Below, one piece after another: positions 46,239 to 53,749 of a DNA stretch of 64,000 nt. Source of the DNA: JAAXPZ01 sp965215705 (GTDB lineage: Bacteria > Campylobacterota > Campylobacteria > Campylobacterales > Sulfurovaceae); NCBI GenBank assembly GCA_965215705.1, contig CBDCEE010000003.1, forward strand, positions 1,116,001 to 1,180,000, read 5' to 3'. Below the pieces are notes generated by a model. That model searched no databases and was not told the origin of the DNA. It saw only the letters and a list, made by a program, of their open reading frames with translations. Positions within the stretch are counted from its first letter, which is position 1. Each line of letters opens with the position of its first letter. A program made the translations under genes and the position numbers.

Positions 46239-48000
46239 TGGACTGCTCTTCTTTTTTAGCTTTCTTTACTTTAGATGGTTTATCTATATTTCTTATTTTT
46301 CTTAAAACTTCATCACACCACTTTTGTATCGCTATCTCATCTATTTTGCTTTTCTTGTGATTTTTATGCTCAAAATAAAGACCTTTTTGCTTTTTGAGGT
46401 AGGTTTTAAGTCTCCCATACGTAGTGTCCTCTTCAATATATCTCTCAATAAAGCCTCTCATATCTTCATGTATATAATCACTTATAGTGCTTTTATCAAC
46501 CAGTATCCATGTAGATGGACCCCAACTCTCATCCTGTTCGATCTCAATAAAATAAACATTCTTCTTGGCATAAGATATTTGTGCAAGAATATACCGTCTT
46601 GGCATCTCTTGATTGGCTCCAAAAATAACTTTTCTCTTACGTGGATTTTTTGAGCCCTGTGGCTTTCTTTTGATCTCATATGGCTCTTCTAGCATATCAC
46701 CATATACGCCAGCATAAGTTAATAACATTTCATAAAATTGATAAAAATCTTCTAGATGAAATATCTCTTTCTTTTTATTTTTATTGGCAGGGAGATGATC
46801 GCCCACTGCTGTAGAGCCTAGATCCTTATCCCCATCAGAAGATCCAGGCTCAAAACTATTACCCACCTGTTTATCTTCAGAATGTGTATTGGAATTATTT
46901 TCACCACCAATAAATATCTGCTCTCCTGATATAGTAATCTGTTTGCTATCAAGATGACTCTCATCATCTTTCAACATGATCATATATTGTATATATTCAT
47001 CAAATGGCACCCCTTCATAAATTTTGTTATCTCTTTTTGGTGCTCTTTTGGGAGGTTTTGGTGAAGGACCTTCTGGTGGGTCTTCAGGTAATTCTTCTGT
47101 GTCTGGTTCTACCTCCCTCGGATCCTCTCCTTCTTTATATATTTTGTATTGTATTTCATCAAATCCATAACCAATCGTATCGCTTAAAATATTTAATACT
47201 AAATATTTGGGCTGACCTCTATCATCCTCTCCTAGACAGACATATGTTGTGTTTATCTTAAATTCATATTGAACAGGATATGTTGCTTTTATAGGACCAT
47301 AGGGATGATCCTTTCGCATGAGCCCTTTTTGCCTAGCAATATATTTGAACTGCTCCTGTGAAAATCGATGCCCTATGAAACGACATATTTGTGGCAAGTA
47401 GGTTACACCTGCTTTTTTCTTAATGTGTACCTTGACTCTTACTTTATTGTTATTATATTTTTCTGATCTAAAGGAACCACTATAATAGAAATCCGCTAAA
47501 GACCCATTCATTACGGACTGTTTGATTGAGGATGATAAAAAATAAAATCTATTGGCAATCGTATAACAAGGGATAATCAATGTACAATCTTTTTGTTTTT
47601 CTACATATGCAAATTGACGCAAAAAGAACTTCTTGTATCTTTCTTGAGTTATGATATCCACATCATTTTCATTGATGGCTTTTGATAACCTGACAAAAGA
47701 TAGGTTGGGATTAGTATTTACTAAAAACTCACCGCATAAAATACTTTTATTTCTTCCGATACGATCTCCATTCAGATAAATATCTCCTGGCTTATATTTA
47801 TAGTTCATCATCTCGGGGGTAAGTTTATATACATGATAGGTATCATCCTTAATATCTCTAAAGATCGCTTTGTAGTAATGAGGATTATCTTTCATATTTA
47901 TATCAGTTACAATCACAAATGCTAATGGTCTATTTTTATGTTTGTCAAAAAATGCCTGTTTTCGTTGTTTATTAGTTTTTCGCATAAATAATAATACCAT
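46231..48000 (-). CDS. tnsE: TnsE-like protein at the right transposon end
   Basis: In Tn7, TnsE directs insertion to replicating lagging-strand DNA by contacting the sliding clamp and 3'-recessed ends. From memory this 589-residue protein is colinear with TnsE (538): IPCYTIANRFYFLSSSIKQS corresponds to the IPQLELARSLFLINSYF block, then a beta segment, a long acidic/Pro-rich low-complexity middle (about 285-400), and a C-terminal domain with PRRYILAQISYAKKNVYFIE and a final EIAIQKWCDEVLRKI helix like the EDMEGWAERVVRE end of TnsE. The relation needs a profile search. The first ATG (48000) lies inside putative TnsB site R2; an ATG at 47985 is an alternative, and neither has a strong ribosome-binding site. 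It sits 17 kb from the other tns genes and overlaps dprA by 8 bases. Confidence 0.68.
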   Translation of the reverse strand: MVLLFMRKTNKQRKQAFFDKHKNRPLAFVIVTDINMKDNPHYYKAIFRDIKDDTYHVYKLTPEMMNYKYKPGDIYLNGDRIGRNKSILCGEFLVNTNPNLSFVRLSKAINENDVDIITQERYKKFFLRQFAYVEKQKDCTLIIPCYTIANRFYFLSSSIKQSVMNGSLADFYYSGSFRSEKYNNNKVRVKVHIKKKAGVTYLPQICRFIGHRFSQEQFKYIARQKGLMRKDHPYGPIKATYPVQYEFKINTTYVCLGEDDRGQPKYLVLNILSDTIGYGFDEIQYKIYKEGEDPREVEPDTEELPEDPPEGPSPKPPKRAPKRDNKIYEGVPFDEYIQYMIMLKDDESHLDSKQITISGEQIFIGGENNSNTHSEDKQVGNSFEPGSSDGDKDLGSTAVGDHLPANKNKKKEIFHLEDFYQFYEMLLTYAGVYGDMLEEPYEIKRKPQGSKNPRKRKVIFGANQEMPRRYILAQISYAKKNVYFIEIEQDESWGPSTWILVDKSTISDYIHEDMRGFIERYIEEDTTYGRLKTYLKKQKGLYFEHKNHKKSKIDEIAIQKWCDEVLRKIRNIDKPSKVKKAKKEEQSNA

Positions 48001-48031
48001 TAATTATTGTAGAGTACCATTTATTGTTATA
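47997..48031 (-). repeat. Right-end TnsB-like binding sites R1-R2
   Basis: On the minus strand, TATAACAATAAATGG (48031-48017) and TACAATAATTAATGG (48011-47997) fit the same consensus as the left-end sites. R1 occupies bases 8-22 counted from the terminus, the same offset as L1. R1 and R2 are only 5 bases apart, a dense arrangement unlike the spaced left end. A weaker third copy (three mismatches) abuts R2. Confidence 0.7.
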
Positions 48032-48038
48032 AATGACA

Positions 48039-48043
48039 GCCTT
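48039..48043. repeat. Target-site duplication, right copy (GCCTT)
   Basis: This copy pairs with 25341-25345. On the coding strand of dprA it reads AAGGC, within codons for Ala-Lys-Ala. Confidence 0.9.
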
Positions 48044-48226
48044 TGCGATCTCATGCGTATATTGCTTCGTATAGTGTGAAGGTCTACGTGTCCCCACGAT
48101 AGAGACCTTAGGGCGTTCCAGCAAAGCGGTATCTCCGATGTATGAGAGCTGCTCTGGGTATTTTTTCATCTGCGTAAGTGCCGGTATCTCTCTATCTATT
48201 CTCTGTATCATTCTATTGGTATCCAT
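48039..48226 (-). pseudogene. dprA: dprA, 5' part cut off by the Tn7-like element
   Basis: The fragment carries the start codon and 62 codons of the host dprA (MDTNRMIQRIDREIPALTQ..., SIVGTRRPSHYTKQ, ending EIAKA), then runs into transposon sequence and stops 20 codons later at about 47972. The promoter and translation start of the host gene remain here, so only an 84-residue chimera can be made. The remainder of the gene lies at 24737-25345. Confidence 0.93.
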
Positions 48227-48347
48227 CTTTTTTGATAGTATAGGATAAATCTCTTCTAGTTAGTGAAAATCTTTCAAATTGTCATATTTTTGGTATTCAT
48301 TAAACTTATCAAGATAGAATTAGTGCATTCAAACATAAGAGGAAACT

Positions 48348-48986
48348 ATGAGAAAGATCATTATTGCACTACTCATCACACTAGCTGTCACCACCGTTTC
48401 ACAGGCAGCGGATGAGACATTCAACATCCAGACTACCGATGGTAAAATGCTCCGATTCAAGGGCACCCCGGAAGGTGTCGTTACAGAGCCCTATCAGGGA
48501 AAGATCGTCTTTATCGAATTTTGGGGGACCTGGTGTGGGCCTTGTTTACTGAGTATCCCACATCATGTCAAACTCCAGGAGAAGTACAAAGATCAGCTCA
48601 AGATCATCGCCTTTGAGACCACCCCGAAGGTTACTAGAGAGGAACTCAAGAAGTACATTTCAGATCCTAAAAATATCGATATGAAACGTGTCCAGTGGTA
48701 CTTGGACAATAAAGCCAAATCTCCTGAACAGAAAAAATCCCTTGAAGCACCAGTGCATACACTTGCAGCATTTAGAGCGGCAGGTAAACCAATCAACTAT
48801 GATGTGGTCTCTTCTAAAGATGCAGGACAGTTTGTTGACTATATCGGACAGAGAGCAGGATGGCAAGGGTATATCCCCTTTCTTTTGGTACTCGATGGCG
48901 AAGGTAAAGCTGCAGCGATGGTACCTGGTATGCCAAGTGAAGAGAAACTTGATGGGATCATTCAGAGTATTTTGAAGAAGAAATAA
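48348..48986 (+). CDS. TlpA-like periplasmic thioredoxin (CGPC) with insertion
   Basis: The 212-residue protein has a signal peptide (MRKIIIALLITLAVTTVSQA) and a TlpA domain with the active site FWGTWCGPCLLSIPHH. Compared with the 23853 paralogue it has an extra segment of about 35 residues (SDPKNIDMKRVQWYLDN and following) before the conserved IGQRAGWQGYIPFLLVLD block. It probably acts in periplasmic thiol exchange or cytochrome c assembly. An AAGAGG ribosome-binding site precedes the ATG. In the uninterrupted chromosome it would lie just upstream of, and divergent from, dprA. Confidence 0.88.
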   Translation: MRKIIIALLITLAVTTVSQAADETFNIQTTDGKMLRFKGTPEGVVTEPYQGKIVFIEFWGTWCGPCLLSIPHHVKLQEKYKDQLKIIAFETTPKVTREELKKYISDPKNIDMKRVQWYLDNKAKSPEQKKSLEAPVHTLAAFRAAGKPINYDVVSSKDAGQFVDYIGQRAGWQGYIPFLLVLDGEGKAAAMVPGMPSEEKLDGIIQSILKKK

Positions 48987-48996
48987 ACCCTCTTCT

Positions 48997-49779
48997 TTAT
49001 TTCAATTGCTCTCCATAAAGCTTTTTGATCGTTCTAATATGAACAAATATCTGATTGGCTTTTTGTGAGATCAATGAAGGGACAAATGCTCTTTTAGAGT
49101 GGTCTATATAACGATTCATTCGTGCAAATGCCTTTTTTGCTTCTATGATATGTTGCTTGATCTCAGGGGTGTTCCCCTCATATTTTTCCAGTTCAGCGAT
49201 ATTATGATTAAATTTTTCCCTATGTGCTTCAATCTTCTTCTCATATACTTCGATATCCACACCCCATGTTTTCATAAAGTAAAGGTTGGAGATATAGAAA
49301 GGCTCTCTACATAGTCCCCCGGTAAGCCCTACCGCCTTAAAACTCTTTTTTGCTAAAACTTTGGCAGAAGACAACAGAGAGATGATCTCTTTAAAATTCT
49401 TTTGTAACACCAACACTTTTGATTTTTTTGGAGATGTTTTAAGTATCATGCTACTCTCTGTCCATGTTAGAAGTGCTTTCGTCAGTTTCTCTTTTACCTC
49501 TTTTTGCGTAATTCTTGCTTGAAAAAAACGATGCAAGCTTTGTAGCCTTTCATCATATTTACCAATAGCCTCAGCAAGCTCTTTTTTTGGATTTTTATAT
49601 TTAAGATCCATACCCGAAAGGATATAACTTTTCAAAAGTTGTTGTGTTTGCGTACGCTGCAAGCAATTCACATAGAGTGCTCTAGATACACTGATGTCTT
49701 TTGGAATCGGTTCTATCGTTATGGCATGGACTGATAAAGAGAGCCAAAAAATAGCGCCCATTAACATTCTATAATACAT
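48997..49779 (-). CDS. Exported PilJ/NarX-type sensor-domain protein without signalling domain
   Basis: The 260-residue protein begins with a signal peptide (MLMGAIFWLSLSVHA) and has the helical pattern of the type IV pili methyl-accepting (PilJ) ligand-binding domain: ALYVNCLQRTQTQQLLKSYI with a following conserved helix, and a second, weaker unit around LTGGLCREPFYISNLYF. Normally this domain heads a chemoreceptor or kinase; here nothing follows. It may be a free periplasmic ligand binder. The IS1595-family element ends 22 bases upstream of its start codon and probably separates it from its native promoter. Confidence 0.65.
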   Translation of the reverse strand: MYYRMLMGAIFWLSLSVHAITIEPIPKDISVSRALYVNCLQRTQTQQLLKSYILSGMDLKYKNPKKELAEAIGKYDERLQSLHRFFQARITQKEVKEKLTKALLTWTESSMILKTSPKKSKVLVLQKNFKEIISLLSSAKVLAKKSFKAVGLTGGLCREPFYISNLYFMKTWGVDIEVYEKKIEAHREKFNHNIAELEKYEGNTPEIKQHIIEAKKAFARMNRYIDHSKRAFVPSLISQKANQIFVHIRTIKKLYGEQLK

Positions 49780-49801
49780 CTGTCTACCCTCTAATTATTT
49801 A

Positions 49802-50537
49802 GGGTCTAGTAAACTTTAAGAGTCCAAAAGGTATCTTAAAGCATGACTACACCGAACAAAAACAAGTACTCAAAAGGTACGCACATTTCAGAGCGTAAAT
49901 TTAGGCAGTTAATTAAGTGTTTTTCACTTGATCTAAATGCATATGAAACCTCAAAGATAACTAACATATCTCATACGACTTGTAAGAAGCTATTTCAAAA
50001 GTTACGCATATACATCTACCAGAATCTACTAGAGAACAATATTGAAGATGGAGAGTTTGAATTAGATGAATCTTACTTTGGTGCCAAAAGAGTAAGAGGA
50101 AAACGTGGTAGAGGTGCAGCAGGAAAGACACCTGTGTTTGGCTTATTAAAAAGAGATGGTAATGTCTATGTTCAAATAGTCAAGAACTGCTCGAGAGCTG
50201 AACTCATGCCTATTATTGAGGGAAAGATACTTGAAGGAAGTACTATTCATACTGATGGTTGGAAAGCCTATGATGGCTTAGTCCTTAATGGCTATGATCA
50301 CTACAGGGTCTTTCATTCCAAAGATGAGTTTGTGCGAGGTAAGTCTCATGTAAATGGCATTGAATCCTTTTGGAGTTATACTAAAAGAAGATTGGCAAAG
50401 TTTAATGGACTTAGAGATGAGATGTTTTATCTCCATCTCAAGGAGAGTGAGTTTAGATTCAACAATAGGCATAATGATATCTATGCTATACTATTAAAGA
50501 ATCTTCGAACAAATAACCTCTAAAGTTTACTAGACCC
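49802..50537 (+). mobile_element. IS1595-family insertion sequence, about 736 bp
   Basis: Perfect terminal inverted repeats GGGTCTAGTAAACTTTA lie at 49802-49818 and, reversed, at 50521-50537. A TTATTTA direct repeat flanks the element (49795-49801 and 50538-50544); the family usually makes 8 bp, so one base has changed or the boundary is off by one. It contains one intact transposase gene. Confidence 0.87.
49843..50523 (+). CDS. IS1595-family (ISXO2-like) transposase
   Basis: The 226-residue protein has the ISXO2-like DDE domain: EFELDESYFGAKRVRGKRGRG (first aspartate, split for description), IHTDGWKAYDGL (second aspartate) and NGIESFWSYTKRRL (catalytic glutamate). An N-terminal helix-turn-helix (ETSKITNISHTTCKKLFQKL) precedes it, while the zinc ribbon of longer family members is absent. 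The length and layout fit the short ISNwi/ISNha-type branch. It appears intact. Confidence 0.92.
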   Translation: MTTPNKNKYSKGTHISERKFRQLIKCFSLDLNAYETSKITNISHTTCKKLFQKLRIYIYQNLLENNIEDGEFELDESYFGAKRVRGKRGRGAAGKTPVFGLLKRDGNVYVQIVKNCSRAELMPIIEGKILEGSTIHTDGWKAYDGLVLNGYDHYRVFHSKDEFVRGKSHVNGIESFWSYTKRRLAKFNGLRDEMFYLHLKESEFRFNNRHNDIYAILLKNLRTNNL

Positions 50538-50631
50538 TTATTTATTTTACTTATAAGAATTATAACTAGTTTTTGTCAAGAAATAATTAACATTTCCAAT
50601 TAATTGGCTTATTTTTCACTTTCTTACCGCG

Positions 50632-53564
50632 TTAGATAGAACATCGTTTCAGTAGATACCACACTGACCGATACGCCAACCCGCTCTCTTCACTCAGCCC
50701 TATCTCACAGGTCTTGCTCGTAGAAAATGCCAGTTTGGTATCAGAGGGGATCTCGGACTTGAGATGCCTCAGTGCGGAGCGGTTGAGCTCTGGATAGGTA
50801 AAACCCCGGTCTCCTGCAAAGCCGCAACAGCTAACCTTTTGGGGTACAGTGACCTTGCTGCTGCATGCTCTGGCGATCTTTTCAAAAGCCCCTACCAAGC
50901 CTTCATTGCGAGTGCTACAGGTATGGTGGATAACGATAGGTTCATCGATCTGCTGAATTGGGAGTTTCTCTAATAAAAAGTCAGCGATAAACGCTACAGA
51001 GTCATGTACTTTGAGTCGCTCTCCAAAATTCTGTGCCATGGTCTTGGAGCAGGGAGACATATCACTGAGGATAGGATATCTGCCATCCTCACTGGCGATG
51101 CGTAGTGCCTGTTCCAGTTCATCGGACTTCATCTTACCCTGATCTTTATACCCTTTGGAGCTAAAGGGCATCCCACAGCAGAGCCCCTCTATAGAGTCTG
51201 GGATGATCACCGCATACCCTGCTCTCTCCAACAGTCCAATGACCACCTCATATAGCGGTGCTTCCTCATCCTGCTTGGGGTTTGCCATGGTACGGTTGAT
51301 ACAAGAGGAGAAGTAGACTACTTTGCTGTCATCCTGAACTTGCACCCAAGGGTATTTCCTTCGGGCATTCTGGATCCACGATTTGGAGAGCTTGTCATTA
51401 CATTTGGCTGTGGATTCTGGATCAAGTCCAGAATGACGAGCATTTATATGCCTCGTTTTAAGATTTGGTTCAAATCTAATACCTCTTGGCAGGCTGGATG
51501 TCCACTGTGGCAGACTGGCACCGGTAAGGCTTCTGAGCTTCTCTGTTGTAGCGTAGAGTGTACGCTCAGGCAGCTTGTCACCCATCCACTGTACACTGCT
51601 CAGTGCTACTCTGGCAGTCTGGAGCACCCCACTGTAGTGCTTGGCGACCTGCCATGCGATACCCTGCCCTACCTTGCCGATCTGCTCTGCTCTAAGCTTC
51701 TTGGTCAGTGCGCCTGTATCGATCCCGATCGGACAGGAGAGAGAGCAGAGCTGACAGGTGGCACAGGTCTCTAGCCCATCATACTGGTACTGTGCTTTCA
51801 GTGCCTCCAGATCCTCCAGTTCTCCCCTCTGCTGTAGTGTCGTCATGTGCCTAAATGCCACAATCCGCTGTCTAGGGGTCAAGGTGAGATAGTTGGAGGG
51901 GCATTTGGGTTCACAGTAGCCACACTCAATACAGGTATCGATCAGTGCATCGCTTTGGGGCATGGATTTGAAGTTTTTCAGATGAACTTTGCTGTCTCTG
52001 TTGAGGATGACCCCTGGATTTAGCAGTCCTTTAGGGTCAAAGATCCCCTTGATCTCCCACATCAGATCGTAGGCATCCTTCCCCCACTCCAGCTCGACAA
52101 AGGGTGCCATATTCCTGCCTGTCCCATGCTCTGCCTTGAGACTGCCCTTGTAGGTGACGGCTACTTGTTGTGCCACCTCCTCCATGAACTTTTCATAACG
52201 TTCAATCTCAGACCTCTCCTCAAATGCCTGCGTAAAGACAAAGTGTAGATTGCCCTCCAGTGCATGCCCAAAGATGATCGCCTCGTCATAGCCATACTTG
52301 GCAAACATCACCTGTAGCTCCAGTGTCGCTTTTGCCAGATGCTCGATAGGGTATGCCACATCCTCGATGATCACTGTCGTACCCGCCTCTCTGACCGCCC
52401 CTACAGCGGGGAAGAGTCCCTTGCGTATCTTCCAGTATCCGTTGTAGGTTTTCTCATCATCGGTGAAATGCAACGGCAGTTCTGGTTCGATCCCCTCCAG
52501 CTCTGAGAGTATCTGCTCGATATTGGCTTGAAGCTCTACGGCATCAGGGGCTCTGGTCTCCACCAGCAGAGCAGTGGCCTCTGGGCTGAGGGTACGCAGA
52601 AACTCCGGCATCCCAGCCTCATCCTCCACACAACGCAGTGCTGCTCTGTCCATCAGCTCTGCTGCATCCACTGCCTCAGCACAGTGCTGTTTGAGGATGC
52701 GCACAGCATCGCAGGCATCCTTGATACTCCCAAAGATCATCAGCGCAGAGGCTTTGTCTGCATACTCAGGCACCGTGCGGTAGGTGATCTCTTCGATGAA
52801 GCCCAGTGTCCCCTCTGAGCCGATCATCAGGTGTGCGAGGATATCGATAGGATCGTGATAGTCGATCAACGCGTTTAAGCTATAGCCACAAGTGTTTTTG
52901 ATCTTGAATTTGCGTGCGATCTTCTCTCTGAGAGCTGTGTTGGCATGGGTCTTTGCTGAGAGATTTGCTAGAGCTTCGAGTAGTCCTGCATGGCTCTGAC
53001 TAAATGTCTCCCTACTGACAGGATCAGCCGTATCGAGACGGCTACCATCAGCTAAGATAAGCTTCATCCCATGCATGGTCTTATACGAGTTGTCCGACAC
53101 ACCACAGCACATCCCACTGGCATTGTTCGCAGCGATCCCCCGATCATCGCACAACTAATACTGGCGGGATCTGGTCCTATCTTGCGCCCATAGGGAAGCA
53201 AATACGCATTGGCATCCGCACCCACCACCGAGGGAGCCAGTGTCACCAGTTGACTCTGCTCATCATAGGCCATCTCCCGCCAATCTCTAGAGGTCACCAC
53301 CAATATCGAATCGGTGATCGCCTGCCCTGAGAGCGAAGTCCCCGCAGCCCGAAACACCACAGGCAACTCCAACCTATCAGAGATCTCTAGCAACCTACTC
53401 ACCTGATCGGCATGCTCCATCCAGACCACGATCTTGGGTACCAGTCTATAGAATGATGCATCCGTCCCGTATGCTAGTGTATGCAGAGGATCGGTAAAGA
53501 TAAAGCGCTGATCAATAAAGGTGCTAATCTCATCATGGAAGGTTTGATATTTGCCGTAGATCAT
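50632..53564 (-). pseudogene. dld: FAD/Fe-S D-lactate dehydrogenase with one-base frameshift
   Basis: The product would be a membrane-associated GlcD-GlcF-type fusion that oxidises D-lactate (or glycolate) to the quinone pool. The first frame (53564 to about 53130) gives the FAD-binding start with FRAAGTSLSGQA and GPDPASISCAMIGG; the next frame continues GIAANNASGMCCGVSDN, the FAD-oxidase C-terminal domain, two 4Fe-4S motifs (CIECGYCEPKCP and CATCQLCSLSCP) and two CCG heterodisulfide-reductase-type motifs. The break is at a run of five G (minus strand, 53141-53137); a sixth G restores one frame of 978 codons. It may be a real mutation, slippage-based switching or a sequencing error. The gene also has a palindromic repeat inserted in frame near 51.4 kb. 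Confidence 0.85.
51328..51437. repeat. Palindromic dispersed-repeat element inside dld
   Basis: GTCATCCTGAACTTG (51328-51342) and CAAGTCCAGAATGAC (51423-51437) are inverted copies (13 of 15), enclosing about 80 bases with internal CATTCTGGATCCACG/GATTCTGGATCAAG blocks. On the coding strand it is translated as RHSGLDPES... and adds roughly 30-37 residues without breaking the frame. RHSGLDPES-type translations are a hallmark of widely dispersed palindromic repeats. Confidence 0.7.
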
Positions 53565-53749
53565 GGTGTGTCTCCGTGTGGTTTATATAATGAGATTATA
53601 GCATTTTATCGAATAGATATCTCATATAATATAGATATCTCCTTCTCAATTTATAAGCCAAAACTACGGCATTACTTCCAATATGTTACAATGCTGCACA
53701 GGTATTCCCTATCCAAAAATTGGGACTATATGTTAAAAAAGGATCATAC

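Larger units (their letters stand above)
25346..48038. mobile_element. Tn7-like transposon inserted in dprA, 22,693 bp
   Basis: The ends are TGTCAGATAC... on the left and ...AAATGACA on the right, giving 5-bp TGTCA terminal inverted repeats; a 5-bp GCCTT duplication flanks them. Each end has a 15-bp putative TnsB site at the same offset (bases 8-22). Genes from the left: tnsA (broken by IS30), tnsB, tnsC, tniQ; from the right: a TnsE-like gene and a complete dprA. Cargo includes a contact-dependent inhibition locus, an HD protein and a DDE transposase. Excision in silico with one duplication restores the host dprA frame exactly. No phage integrase, relaxase, cas genes or CRISPR array is present, so this is not a CRISPR-associated transposon or an ICE. 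Confidence 0.93.

Noticed and set aside
25346..48038. CRISPR-associated transposon, ICE or prophage
   Set aside because: No cas genes, repeat-spacer array, tyrosine/serine integrase, relaxase or structural phage genes are visible, while the 5-bp duplication and tns genes fit a Tn7-like element fully.
49794..50545. Perfect 8-bp target duplication of the IS1595-family element
   Set aside because: Only 7 bases (TTATTTA) match at the boundaries given by the inverted repeats.
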